This document shows, in pieces, positions 24,085 through 32,675 of a DNA stretch of 64,000 bases. The notes under the pieces were generated by a model. That model did not search any database. It saw nothing but the letters and a program-made list of their open reading frames with translations, and was not told the origin of the DNA. A program made the translations under genes and the position numbers. This DNA comes from Raineya sp. (lineage in GTDB: Bacteria > Bacteroidota > Bacteroidia > Cytophagales > Thermonemataceae). Numbering within the stretch: the stretch's first letter is position 1; every line of letters starts with the position of its first letter. Location of the stretch: assembly GCA_025454915.1 (NCBI GenBank), contig JALONN010000003.1, forward strand, positions 620,001 to 684,000, written 5' to 3'.

Positions 24085-24578
24085 ACTGTTTTCATGAAAA
24101 TAGGTTTGTATTCTTGGAAGAATGTATCTTTTACCACTTGATTGTTGTCCAACGATAAAATCATAATTTCTCTAGAAACACCCTCACCACCTTCTAAATA
24201 GTAAATAATACAGTATTTATCTACTTTTGCCAACGCAAGAAGCTGTCTTCTTGGTAATTCATCCCGCACAACACAACCTAAATTTACTTCTTCATCAGGA
24301 TTGGCTATTTTCCATTCTGATTTTGATTCAAAATCAGAGTATTTTTGAGAAAGATATTGAATTACTGAGGCTGGGATATATTTCTTGTCATAGTAAATAC
24401 CATACTCCAAAGTTAGTTTTTTGAGAGAATCAGCTTGTTTTTGTTGTTGAGCTGCCTTTGTTATTGCTTTAAAGTTTTTGTATGGCAGTATTTCTACCTT
24501 TCGAGAATATGCTGGCTCAATATTATCATTACAAGAAACAAAACATGAAATAAACAAGATAAAGAGTAAGCTTTTCAT
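24060..24578 (-). CDS. Putative lipoprotein of unknown function
   Basis: The 172-residue protein starts with a lipoprotein signal (LLFILFISCFVSC; Cys16 would be lipidated). A Gln/Lys-rich helix follows, then an alpha/beta region (YDKKYIPASVIQYLSQKYSDFESKSEW) and strands such as KYCIIYYLEGGEG. I do not recognise the family. The mix of a small helix and a sheet recalls NTF2 or PepSY-like folds only vaguely. It is a single gene. Confidence 0.65.
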   Translation of the reverse strand: MKSLLFILFISCFVSCNDNIEPAYSRKVEILPYKNFKAITKAAQQQKQADSLKKLTLEYGIYYDKKYIPASVIQYLSQKYSDFESKSEWKIANPDEEVNLGCVVRDELPRRQLLALAKVDKYCIIYYLEGGEGVSREIMILSLDNNQVVKDTFFQEYKPIFMKTVKELSQKR

Positions 24579-24677
24579 AGTCTCAAAGAATTGATAAGTA
24601 ATTTATAATTTCTTTATTAAAACAAAAAAGGAAAAACATAAAGTTTTTCCTTCCTATTCTAAATCAGTTTATTTCAA

Positions 24678-25781
24678 TTATTTTTTCTCTTTACCATACA
24701 CCTTCAATTCGAAGATATAGTTTTGGATAGCTTTAATTTGTTGAGGGCGTTTCATGGTAAATAATCTGCTTTGTTTCGGTAAAATAATTGGTTTTTCAGG
24801 TTTTTGATGAGCTTCTAAAGAATCCACAAGAGCCTTAATATATTTTGCTTTGATGGCAAAAGCTGCCCCTTCCTGCTTTGTATGCTTTCTATTGATGATT
24901 CCTACCAAAAATCCTTTATCATCTAAAAGAGGTCCACCACTATTCCCTGGGTTTACAGGAATAGATACCTGATACTCTAAACTATCTCCTTCAAAACCTG
25001 TTCGAGAGGCAACTTCTCCTTTACCATACACCAAATCTTCACGAGGGTAAGCAAGGGTAAACACTTCTTCACCCAAATCTACTGGATCATAACGAAAAGT
25101 ATAAGGCAGAGTATTAAAACCTTTAAACTGAGTATCTGTAATTTGTAGAATTGCCAAATCTCTTTGTTCATCTTTATAAAATACTACTGCTTTATATCTC
25201 TGAACAGAATCTTGTTTGGCTTCAGCATAAATAGCCGTAGCGTCTTTTACAGCGTGATAGTTAGTAAGCAAATAACCATTCTGAGAAATTACAAAAGCTG
25301 TGGCTGTATGATCAACAACAGGCTCATCTTGCTTCTCATTCTGTTCTTCCAACGAACTCTGACGTTTCTTTACAGCATCCAAGTCTTTTTTAAGAGACTG
25401 AAAATAAGTTATTTGCTGATTTTCTAAATTATTCAGATTTCTTGCATTCCAAAGTACACCAATGGCAGTAAGGATAGCCACAGAAGCAGCCACAGCCATT
25501 GTTGGGAAATGTTTTTTCCAAAACGTCTGAACAATTGGATGTTTATAGAATACCCAAGCTTTGTGCTTCTCCAAGTCTTTATGAAATACATTCATCTGAG
25601 CCTTCAAACGTTCACGCTCTGCATGTTGGTTCAAAGTTTCTAGAAAAAAACGATGTTGTTCTACCTCCTCAGCAAAAAGAGGTTCGTTTTGCAATTTTTC
25701 TTGGAACTGTAGCAACGAATCTCCTTCCAAATTACCTTTTAAGTAACTTTCTATCCATTCGTATCGTTGTTGCAAATTCAT
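24678..25781 (-). CDS. Membrane protein joining an anti-sigma-like region to a trypsin-like (HtrA-type) protease
   Basis: The 367-residue protein has an N-terminal cytoplasmic part (about 1-92) with the look of Bacteroidota anti-sigma factors (RYEWIESYLKGNLEGD, LLQFQEKLQNEPLFAEEV). A single membrane helix follows (about 94-110), then a periplasmic coiled coil (about 113-145) and an S1C serine protease domain. The catalytic triad is complete: H176 in TNYHAV, D208 in RDLAIL and S281 in PGNSGGPL. No PDZ domain is present. The gene follows an ECF sigma gene by 57 bases, the usual sigma/anti-sigma order. It therefore probably binds the sigma factor inside and senses or cleaves something outside. 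Confidence 0.78.
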   Translation of the reverse strand: MNLQQRYEWIESYLKGNLEGDSLLQFQEKLQNEPLFAEEVEQHRFFLETLNQHAERERLKAQMNVFHKDLEKHKAWVFYKHPIVQTFWKKHFPTMAVAASVAILTAIGVLWNARNLNNLENQQITYFQSLKKDLDAVKKRQSSLEEQNEKQDEPVVDHTATAFVISQNGYLLTNYHAVKDATAIYAEAKQDSVQRYKAVVFYKDEQRDLAILQITDTQFKGFNTLPYTFRYDPVDLGEEVFTLAYPREDLVYGKGEVASRTGFEGDSLEYQVSIPVNPGNSGGPLLDDKGFLVGIINRKHTKQEGAAFAIKAKYIKALVDSLEAHQKPEKPIILPKQSRLFTMKRPQQIKAIQNYIFELKVYGKEKK

Positions 25782-25838
25782 GATAGTTTAAAGTTTGAAT
25801 GTTTGATATTATTATTACGTTGATTCCAATAATGTATT

Positions 25839-26444
25839 TTATTTATATTTCTCAAAAAACAACTTTTTGAGTCTCATTAAGCATTTATATTTTTGGTTTT
25901 TGGCATTATCAGCATTGGTATAGCCCATTTTTTCGGATATATCCTGCATCGAAAGATTTTCGATATAAAAATCTTTGAGAAGCGTTCTACAAGGCTCTCC
26001 TATCATATCAAGAGCCTGAGCCATTGCCCCATATTTATGTTCTCCCTCTTCAACATTCAGTTCATCTTCCTCAAATGGAATAAAACTTTCAAAATCTTCT
26101 ATTTTTCCGTAGTAACGTCCTTTTTCTCTTAATCTTTTTAGCCAAAGTCTCCTACATACCGAATAAACAAATGTTTTGATTTGGCATGTAAGCAAGAAGT
26201 TTTCCTGCTTGAGTTTTTCATATAGTACCAAAATAGCCTCCTGATACAAATCTTTAGCATCTTGGTCTGTACCATTATTTTGGATAATAAAGTGTAAAAT
26301 GGTAGGATAATGTTGTTTATAAACAATTTCCAATACTTTACTATCTCCCTGACGCAAACCTGCGATAATATCGGTTTCTGAATACTGCAAAGCCTGATGA
26401 CTCATGAATGATTTAGGTGTACTTTGAAGCAGAAATTTAGCCAT
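25839..26444 (-). CDS. ECF-type RNA polymerase sigma factor
   Basis: The 201-residue sigma-70 family protein has region 2 (about 25-95; DAKDLYQEAILVLYEKL, then ICQIKTF-like VYSVCRRLWLKRLRE) and region 4 (about 135-195; MQDISEKMGYTNADNAKNQKYKCLMRLKKLF, the DNA-reading helix pair). It lacks regions 1 and 3, which makes it an ECF sigma factor. A second ATG at codon 14 (26405) is an equally plausible start. The next gene encodes its probable membrane-bound regulator. The 291-bp region upstream shows no clear main-sigma promoter, which would fit self-activation. Confidence 0.85.
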   Translation of the reverse strand: MAKFLLQSTPKSFMSHQALQYSETDIIAGLRQGDSKVLEIVYKQHYPTILHFIIQNNGTDQDAKDLYQEAILVLYEKLKQENFLLTCQIKTFVYSVCRRLWLKRLREKGRYYGKIEDFESFIPFEEDELNVEEGEHKYGAMAQALDMIGEPCRTLLKDFYIENLSMQDISEKMGYTNADNAKNQKYKCLMRLKKLFFEKYK

Positions 26445-26735
26445 TGCTTTTTAATATTCAAAATCCATATTCCATAAAAGCAAAGTGCTTATGTTCATGT
26501 AATTTTTCTTTTCATACCATTTTAGCAAAAAAGTAACCCATATTTTCTGTTCAAATTTTCAGATTTCATTTTAATACATTGTTTATCAGTTTTTTATATC
26601 TATTTATTAATGACTATTGAACAAGGAACAGTGTTAAGTGTATGTTTTGTGAGAACGTATGATTTTTAACTATTTCATAATTTTTTTTTCATCATAAAGC
26701 AAAACATAAAAACGTATTTTGTAAAAAAAACTACC

Positions 26736-27569
26736 TTGAAAAAACACCACAAAACTATTATCATTTCGGATGTACATTTGGGAACATCAGGCTCAAAAGC
26801 GAAACAACTTGTTCGTTTTTTGAAACAAAATACCTGTGAAAACCTGATTCTCAATGGTGATATTATAGATGGCTGGCAACTGCAACGGTCAGGAAAGTGG
26901 AAAAGAAAGCATACCCGTTTCTTTAAACTTATCCTGAAAATGGTAGATAAATACAAAACAAGAGTAATTTATCTGAGAGGCAACCATGATGACTTCTTAG
27001 ACCAGATTTTACCTATGCGTATTGGTAAAATCTCGATTATGAGAGATTACATTTATGAAAGTGCAGGAAAACGTTTTTATATTACACACGGTGATATTTT
27101 TGACAGTATCACTACAAAACTTAAATTTATAGCCAAATTGGGCGACATGGGTTATACATTTTTACTATGGATTAATAAATGTTACAACCAATACAGAGCT
27201 AAACGAGGTCTGCCCTACTATTCTCTTTCTCAAAAGATAAAAGCAAAAGTAAAGTCTGCTGTTTCGTATATTGATGATTTTGAGAAAGAATTAGCACATT
27301 TTGCACGCATTAAAGAGTGTGATGGAATTATCTGTGGACATATCCATCAGCCTGCCATCAAAGAAATAGAAGGAATTATTTACATGAACTCAGGTGATTG
27401 GGTAGAATCGCTCACGGCTCTCACCGAAGACTTTAAAGGCAATTGGGAACTTGTTCATTATATCAAAGATATGGACATTCATGCCGAATATGCCAAAGAA
27501 GAGGATAAAGACGATGAATTAGACGAACTTACCGATTTTGATATTCAGGATTTAATCAGTCAGTCTTAA
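26736..27569 (+). CDS. LpxH-like metallophosphoesterase (UDP-diacylglucosamine hydrolase family)
   Basis: The 277-residue protein contains the full two-metal phosphoesterase motif set: SDVHLG (residues 11-16), NGDIIDGW, RGNHDDF, THGDIFD and CGHIHQPA. The insertion with CYNQYRAKRGLPYYSLSQKIKAKVKSAVSYIDDFE is typical of the LpxH/YbbF-like group, which splits UDP-2,3-diacylglucosamine in lipid A synthesis. Bacteroidota also have paralogues of unknown substrate, so the exact reaction stays open. The frame starts with TTG, since no suitable ATG precedes the first strand. A TATTTTG element lies about 20 bases upstream. Confidence 0.82.
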   Translation: MKKHHKTIIISDVHLGTSGSKAKQLVRFLKQNTCENLILNGDIIDGWQLQRSGKWKRKHTRFFKLILKMVDKYKTRVIYLRGNHDDFLDQILPMRIGKISIMRDYIYESAGKRFYITHGDIFDSITTKLKFIAKLGDMGYTFLLWINKCYNQYRAKRGLPYYSLSQKIKAKVKSAVSYIDDFEKELAHFARIKECDGIICGHIHQPAIKEIEGIIYMNSGDWVESLTALTEDFKGNWELVHYIKDMDIHAEYAKEEDKDDELDELTDFDIQDLISQS

Positions 27570-27646
27570 AGATTTTACTCTTATATCAATTGAATCCAAA
27601 AAGATTGTAGCGTTTTGTTACAATTTTTTTTATTTTTTGTTGTTAT

Positions 27647-27662
27647 TTTAATGATCATTCAA
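27647..27662 (+). promoter_or_regulatory. Candidate TetR-type operator
   Basis: The palindrome AATGATCATT (27650-27659) extends with one mismatch to TTTAATGATCATTCAA. It sits in the only gap before a cluster that contains a TetR/AcrR regulator, 27 bases before the first ATG. Many TetR regulators of lipid genes bind sites built around ATGATCAT. Confidence 0.45.
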
Positions 27663-27688
27663 TAAATTAGCAGACAATATTTTTACTT

Positions 27689-28537
27689 ATGCAAACAATC
27701 AACATTCCAGCAACTGATGGTTACACTCTTTCAGGAACCATCTATTCATCTGATTTAAAATTAGATAAGGTATTACTGATTAATCCTGCTGTAGCTGTTC
27801 CCCAGCGTTATTATACAGAATTTGCTCAATTTATGGCTCAGAAAGGCTATATTGTTTATACCTACGATTACAGAGGAATTAGTGCCTCCAGATACTCCAA
27901 ACTAAAAGGTTTTAAAGCTGATATGCAAGATTGGGCAACCAAAGACCTTACAGGGGTTTTATCGTTTATTCAAGAAAAATACCCCAACACTCCTATTTCT
28001 GTAGTAGGGCATAGTTTTGGTGGAAACTGTTTGGGACTCAATGAGAAATCGGAGAAAATATTTGATAAAATTGTGATGGTAGGCTCACAACATGGATATT
28101 ATGGGCTTTACTGGGCAAGTAAAAAACCTCTTTTATTTGCATTTTGGAATATTTTTATTCCTACACTTAGTCATTTGTATGGATATTTTCCGTCTCAGTA
28201 TTTTGGTATGGGCGAACAGCTCCCCAAAGGGGTAGCTTTGGAGTGGGCAAAAATATGCCGAAATCCTCAATGGCTCTTTGCCTACTTGCCCCAAGAAAAA
28301 AACCATTATGCCAAAATACATCAGCCACTACTAGCCATTAGTATTGAAGATGACTGGTATGCTCCTAAAAAAGCCGTGGAAAAACTTTTTGAAGATGGTT
28401 ACAAGAACGCCCAAACCAAGCGTTTGCATTTACACCCCAAAGATTTTGGCATGAAAGAAATCGGACATTTTGGCTTTTTTAAGAAGAAAAACAAAGAAAA
28501 ATTATGGCATTTGATAAGTGATTTTTTGAATGATTAA
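27689..28537 (+). CDS. Cytoplasmic alpha/beta hydrolase
   Basis: The 282-residue serine hydrolase has no signal peptide. The nucleophile S109 lies in VVGHSFGGN. It starts with a strand pair (INIPATDGYTLSGTIY) and ends with HPKDFGMKEIGHFGFF, where the catalytic His is expected, and IEDDWYAPKKAVE supplies the acid. The arrangement is that of the serine aminopeptidase S33-like (monoglyceride-lipase-like) hydrolases. It is the first gene of a five-gene same-strand cluster (hydrolase, TetR, DUF2798, two DUF4442) with 5-23 bases between genes, which suggests a lipid- or acyl-related substrate. Confidence 0.8.
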   Translation: MQTINIPATDGYTLSGTIYSSDLKLDKVLLINPAVAVPQRYYTEFAQFMAQKGYIVYTYDYRGISASRYSKLKGFKADMQDWATKDLTGVLSFIQEKYPNTPISVVGHSFGGNCLGLNEKSEKIFDKIVMVGSQHGYYGLYWASKKPLLFAFWNIFIPTLSHLYGYFPSQYFGMGEQLPKGVALEWAKICRNPQWLFAYLPQEKNHYAKIHQPLLAISIEDDWYAPKKAVEKLFEDGYKNAQTKRLHLHPKDFGMKEIGHFGFFKKKNKEKLWHLISDFLND

Positions 28538-28552
28538 TAAAATTTTTAATAT

Positions 28553-29119
28553 ATGACTGAGCCAGCAAAAAAATACAGTAAAAAAGAGGAAATTATGTGG
28601 ATTGCCGCTGATATTTTCAGACAGAACGGCTACCACAACACTAGCATTTCGGATTTGGCAAAAGCCTGTGGCTTACACAATGCCCACTTTTATTATTATT
28701 TCAAAGACAAGGAAAACCTTTTGGAAGAAAGCCTTGGATACCTTACAAACTATTTTGATAAAAAGGTATTTCAAATAGCTTTTCAGGAAGGTTTAAGTGC
28801 CAAAGAAAAAGGAATACTGATGCTGGAAACTACTAAAAAAGTGTTTCTGCATAATCAGGGAGGCTGTATTATGGCAAATATTACGCTTGAAACAGCTCAG
28901 TACAATACTCGTTTCATTCCTGTCATTCAAAACTTCTTTAACAAATGGACAGAAGCCTTAAAGCATATTTATCAGGAGAAATACCAGCCTCAAAAAGCCC
29001 AAGAAAAAGCCGAACAAGCCATTCAGGATATTGAAGGAGGCATTTTACTCATGCGTTTGTATAGAAATGATAAATACTTTTTGAATGCTCTGCAAAGAGC
29101 CTCAGAAGTTTTAAACTAA
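28553..29119 (+). CDS. TetR/AcrR-family transcriptional regulator
   Basis: In this 188-residue regulator the helix-turn-helix lies at residues 25-60 (AADIFRQNGYHNTSISDLAKACGLHNAHFYYYFKDKENLL), the standard TetR pattern. The C-terminal helical ligand domain contains NQGGCIMANITLE, as in the group of regulators near YxaF/LmrA. It probably represses its own operon through the palindrome at 27650-27659. The ligand is unknown. It is 15 bases behind the hydrolase gene. Confidence 0.88.
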   Translation: MTEPAKKYSKKEEIMWIAADIFRQNGYHNTSISDLAKACGLHNAHFYYYFKDKENLLEESLGYLTNYFDKKVFQIAFQEGLSAKEKGILMLETTKKVFLHNQGGCIMANITLETAQYNTRFIPVIQNFFNKWTEALKHIYQEKYQPQKAQEKAEQAIQDIEGGILLMRLYRNDKYFLNALQRASEVLN

Positions 29120-29124
29120 AAAAC

Positions 29125-29340
29125 ATGAAACAACGACTCATTTTTGCTCTTTTAATGGGCATTATTACCACTTGTATTATTTCTTTTACCCTTATCAGTA
29201 TTAATGTTGGGTTTACAGAGAAATTTTTGCAAACATGGCTCAAATCGTGGCTGATAGCCTACTTGGTTGTTATTCCAGCTATTTTATTCATAGCACCAAG
29301 AGTGCAAGCCTTTGTCAATAAGCATTTTACAGATAACTAA
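29125..29340 (+). CDS. DUF2798-like two-helix membrane protein
   Basis: This is a 71-residue protein with two membrane helices (about 5-25 and 42-60). The motif WLKSWLIAYLVVIPAILFIAPRVQ matches the DUF2798 layout (second helix with Trp-Ala-Pro and a following basic turn). The function of the family is unknown. It starts 5 bases after the TetR gene. Confidence 0.75.
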   Translation: MKQRLIFALLMGIITTCIISFTLISINVGFTEKFLQTWLKSWLIAYLVVIPAILFIAPRVQAFVNKHFTDN

Positions 29341-29363
29341 AATTTACTTCAACCAGCTTTTTT

Positions 29364-29891
29364 ATGAAAATAGATTTTTTAAAAACAGACAAAAAAGAGT
29401 CATTCAAGACTTGGCGTTTTAGAACGCTTATGAACTGGTATCCGATGTATTTTGGTACAGGCGGAAAAATTTTATTTTGGTCTGATGACAGCAAAGAAGT
29501 GCATTTAAGGCTCAAATTAAGCCTCTGGACATACAATTATGTAGGGACGATTTTTGGAGGCAGTATGTTTGCAGCCTCTGACCCTTTCTATATGATTATG
29601 CTGATGAATAATCTGGGCAAAGATTATGTTGTTTGGGATAAAACGGCTCAAATACGTTTTAGAAAGCCTGCCAAACAAACGCTGTATGCCAAATATACTT
29701 TAGATACTCCCCTACTCGATTCCATCAGACAAGAAATTGCTGAAAAACAGGAAATTGATAAAATTTTTAAAATACAGTGGGTTGATAAAAATGGTGTGGT
29801 TCATTCGGAGATTGAAAGAGCCTGTTACATTGCCAATAAAGAATTTTATCAGCAGAAAAAAGGATTTGTACAAACAGCCAAATTTGCCTAA
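29364..29891 (+). CDS. DUF4442 hotdog-fold protein, copy 1
   Basis: The 175-residue protein has a single hotdog fold of the DUF4442 / YiiD-C-like group, related to acyl-CoA thioesterases. Visible features are MNWYPMYFGTGGKI, the central helix GTIFGGSMFAASDPFYMIMLMNNLG, and strands DYVVWDKTAQIRFRKPAKQTLYA. Members are thought to act on acyl thioesters, but activity is mostly unproven. It is clearly paralogous to the next gene, sharing NLGKDYVV and PAKQxLYA at the protein level, with stretches of identical DNA. Confidence 0.75.
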   Translation: MKIDFLKTDKKESFKTWRFRTLMNWYPMYFGTGGKILFWSDDSKEVHLRLKLSLWTYNYVGTIFGGSMFAASDPFYMIMLMNNLGKDYVVWDKTAQIRFRKPAKQTLYAKYTLDTPLLDSIRQEIAEKQEIDKIFKIQWVDKNGVVHSEIERACYIANKEFYQQKKGFVQTAKFA

Positions 29892-29912
29892 AACCTTTAA
29901 AAACAACCAGCT

Positions 29913-30416
29913 ATGAAAAAACATTGGTATCGCATGAAGCTCAATTGGTGGCTTCTGTTACACAGGAAAAATGCTTGGATTAGCTCCATTTCTGATAATT
30001 ATTGTGAACTCTCTCTCAAGGTTTTGATGAATCGGTTTACACCTCAGTATTATGGCTCTATGGCACCTGTCGCCATGCTTGAGGCAACAGATGTGATTTA
30101 TGAATGGTTGCTTTTAAAGAATCTGGGCAAAGATTATGTTGTTTGTAGTAAAGAAACCCATATTAAAAATATCAGACCTGCCAAACAAAGTTTATATGCT
30201 CATTTCGTTATCAATCCATTCTTCGTGTTTGATATTATCGAAAAAGTAGAGCATTGGCAGGAGCATGAATTTAGTTTCTGGATTACCCTCAAAGACAAAC
30301 AAGATAAAATCTATGCCCAAATTGAAAAAACAATTTATGTAGCTCGAAAAGATTTTTATAAAATCCGTCAGGCTCATGCTCAATACGAAAGCATAATCAG
30401 TGAAATGATTAGTTAG
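29913..30416 (+). CDS. DUF4442 hotdog-fold protein, copy 2
   Basis: This is a 167-residue paralogue of the preceding gene (21 bases apart). It shares the hotdog core with NLGKDYVVCSKETHIKNIRPAKQSLYA. The helix that faces the active site differs: GSMAPVAMLEATDVIYEWLLLKNLG replaces the FGGSMFAASDPFYM of copy 1. The two may form a heteromer or have split specificity. Its last 8 bases overlap the end of the convergent haem lipoprotein gene. Confidence 0.72.
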   Translation: MKKHWYRMKLNWWLLLHRKNAWISSISDNYCELSLKVLMNRFTPQYYGSMAPVAMLEATDVIYEWLLLKNLGKDYVVCSKETHIKNIRPAKQSLYAHFVINPFFVFDIIEKVEHWQEHEFSFWITLKDKQDKIYAQIEKTIYVARKDFYKIRQAHAQYESIISEMIS

Positions 30417-30930
30417 TTTCTTTGATATTGAGTTTCTTTATTTTTTTGATGGGTCCGGGGCAGTGGCTCTGATGGCATGTCACACAATTCTGAATCACGA
30501 TATCAAACTGTTTGATACGTTTTTTCTCATCTTTTTCTTCGTAAAGCCTATTGAGGTTATCCTCAAAGGCTTTTGCCATATCAGGGAATGCCTCTGTTTT
30601 GGTGTCTTTATCTGTGGGTGTGGCAGCATGCAAATATCTGAATTTCTCTCTGAAATCTGGAGGTAATTTTCCTTCCAAAACAGCCTTCTTAATGGTTTCA
30701 GAGTCATCATACATTTCACGCATCAAAACGGATAGTTCACTACCACCATTAGGATAAATGGTAGAGTCGGTGTATTTGGCATAATTGAGTTTAGGTTTTG
30801 AGATTTCCTGTTTGTTCTCTGTTTGGGCAGAGTCTTTTTTGACAGTTTCTTTTGTTTCGGTTTGGTTTTGGCAATTATGAAACACAGCCAAACTAAAAAG
30901 ACCAAATGCTAAAATGTATAGAAATTTCAT
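30409..30930 (-). CDS. Lipoprotein with a single c-type haem motif
   Basis: The 173-residue protein has a lipoprotein signal (FSLAVFHNC, Cys20 lipidated) and a linker rich in Thr, Lys and Glu. A helical domain follows, and near the C-terminus it carries CVTCHQSHCPGP, a CxxCH haem c attachment site with a second CPGP-like turn. The helical body with the haem at the C-terminal end recalls cytochrome c' (c'' prime) four-helix proteins. It should sit on the periplasmic face of a membrane and carry electrons or bind a gas. The partner is unknown. Confidence 0.75.
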   Translation of the reverse strand: MKFLYILAFGLFSLAVFHNCQNQTETKETVKKDSAQTENKQEISKPKLNYAKYTDSTIYPNGGSELSVLMREMYDDSETIKKAVLEGKLPPDFREKFRYLHAATPTDKDTKTEAFPDMAKAFEDNLNRLYEEKDEKKRIKQFDIVIQNCVTCHQSHCPGPIKKIKKLNIKETN

Positions 30931-31002
30931 AAAAAAATATTTAAAAAACCTTTACAGATTTATTCTATAAAGGTTCTGGTAAGAAATAAACTCTACTTAA
31001 AA

Positions 31003-31446
31003 TTATTTAATGATTACACCTTTTGCCTCAAAAGAGATTTCTTCTTTGGGTTGTGTAATTTTTGCAATTTCTTCTTTAGATTTCTTAGCATCTTCAGCAT
31101 AATGCTTCAAAGTTGCTACATCAATGGTTTCTTTAGAAGCTACCCCTTCTATAACTACTTGCTTACCAGCAGCATCTTTAGGAACAAAGAAAGCATAATC
31201 TTTAAATTTCACTCTCATTTTCTGACCGTTTCCTAAGTCTAATTGCATCCAACAGCCTTTTTTCTGACATACCGACTCAATTTTCCCTGTGAGTTTAGTA
31301 TCTAAAGTTTTTTTGCCCTGCATCAGTTTAGGAAGCTCTGCTACAGCTACAGCATTGGTTTCTGTAATTTTCTCTCCATATTGTTTTTGAGCCATTACCC
31401 AAGAAGATACTAAAAATAAAGCGAAGGCAACTACTAATTTTTTCAT
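31003..31446 (-). CDS. Exported DUF4920 protein
   Basis: From the preferred start MKKLVVAFALF (ATG ending at 31446; the longer frame adds 16 residues before a normal signal peptide) this is a 147-residue exported protein cleaved after VMAQ. The core (YGEKITETNAVAVAEL, GKIESVCQKKGCWMQLDLG, MRVKFKDYAFFVPKDAAGK) matches DUF4920, an OB-like fold with the conserved CxxxGCW motif. The two cysteines may bind metal or form a disulfide. It lies next to the haem lipoprotein gene, with the same orientation and 72 bases between. Confidence 0.8.
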   Translation of the reverse strand: MKKLVVAFALFLVSSWVMAQKQYGEKITETNAVAVAELPKLMQGKKTLDTKLTGKIESVCQKKGCWMQLDLGNGQKMRVKFKDYAFFVPKDAAGKQVVIEGVASKETIDVATLKHYAEDAKKSKEEIAKITQPKEEISFEAKGVIIK

Positions 31447-31659
31447 GGTAAATAAATACTTTTTTAGTTTGAACATTTGTAACTTTAACGTCATTTGTTT
31501 TTAAAAAATTCTAAAAAGAATAAAAACTTATCAAATTTGGAACTATTCTAAATCTGAATACAACTTATGTACCAATTTTGTTTATATCAGATATTTATGG
31601 TTTCATAAAGTGAAACCAGCAATTAATGAAAAAATGGCTTTATTTTTGTTGAACTAGGT

Positions 31660-31667
31660 TAGTTTTG
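31660..31667 (+). promoter_or_regulatory. -7 element before the lipoprotein gene at 31701
   Basis: TAGTTTTG matches TAnnTTTG, about 33 bases before the ATG. The -33 box is not clear. Confidence 0.5.
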
Positions 31668-31700
31668 TAAATCTATAACTTTTTAATTTTTTATTTTTCA

Positions 31701-32552
31701 ATGATAACCAGACTATTATTATGTATTCTATGTGTTTTTCTGATGAATAGTTGTACACAGACTCAGGAGAAGGAAACACAAGAAAAAGAAGATACTGTTG
31801 CTTCTGGCATCCCTTCAGATACTTCATCTTCTAAAACAGAAGACCCTGAACTCGAAGAGGTTAAAATAAATGATGCTCAGAAAAAAGGTGTGATGCTCAA
31901 TATCATCAGGCAGTATTGTCAGAGTATTGCTGAAAAAGACTATAAAAAACTGGAATCTTTGTTTGCAGACTCTGTTAGTCAATATACATTTTTAAAGAAT
32001 ACAACCAAAGAGCAGATTGCTCTGGAAATGAAGCGTTTTTATGCAGGGAAAAAAGATATTCGACTGATAGCAGATTATGGTGAAATGAAAATTAAAGACT
32101 ATACACTAAGTATCCCTATTTTTATTTCTTGGGAAAAATACAAGTCAGATGTACAAGCTGAAATCACATTTGATAAAGCCTTCAATATCACTTTTTTTAT
32201 AGAAAAACCATACTTCAAAGTAAAAGAAAGTGACAAAATAAAAAATTGGGCTGGTAAATATGTGATTGAGAGTGGCAGACAAGAAGAAGCATTTTTAGAA
32301 ATTACGGCTATTAGTGCCAAAAAACTGGAGTTTAGTGTTCGTCTTGCTGATAATGGAGACTGTAAAGGTACAAAATTTGAGGGCACTGCCATTATTTTAT
32401 CAGATACAGAAGCTTCTACTACTGAATCAGAAGACTGTAAAATGTCTTTTATTCTTGAAAAAGACCAAATTACACTCAAAGAAGTACCCGGTTGTACTGC
32501 ACATAAAATAGCATGTAGTTTTGAAGGTATCTATATGAAAAAGAGCAAATAG
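31701..32552 (+). CDS. Two-domain lipoprotein of unknown function
   Basis: The 283-residue protein has a lipoprotein signal (LCVFLMNSC, Cys18) and a Glu/Thr-rich linker. The first domain (about 55-175; IRQYCQSIAEKDYKKLESLFADSV) has the layout of an NTF2-like fold. The second (about 178-283; WAGKYVIESGRQEEAFLEIT, CTAHKIACSFEGIY) looks like a small lipocalin-like barrel with cysteines. The function is unknown. It is a single gene with its own promoter element and terminator. Confidence 0.68.
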   Translation: MITRLLLCILCVFLMNSCTQTQEKETQEKEDTVASGIPSDTSSSKTEDPELEEVKINDAQKKGVMLNIIRQYCQSIAEKDYKKLESLFADSVSQYTFLKNTTKEQIALEMKRFYAGKKDIRLIADYGEMKIKDYTLSIPIFISWEKYKSDVQAEITFDKAFNITFFIEKPYFKVKESDKIKNWAGKYVIESGRQEEAFLEITAISAKKLEFSVRLADNGDCKGTKFEGTAIILSDTEASTTESEDCKMSFILEKDQITLKEVPGCTAHKIACSFEGIYMKKSK

Positions 32553-32595
32553 AGAAAAATATATTATAAAATATAGTTTTGTAGTGATAGAAAAG

Positions 32596-32621
32596 CATTT
32601 CCTTTTGGGAAATGTTTTTTT
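32596..32621 (+). terminator. Terminator after the two-domain lipoprotein
   Basis: The stem CATTTCC (32596-32602) / GGAAATG (32608-32614) is followed by TTTTTTT. Confidence 0.75.
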
Positions 32622-32675
32622 GTTTGGGGACAAAAGTTAAATTGCTTTTTTTAGCATAAAAAATAAAATGATACC

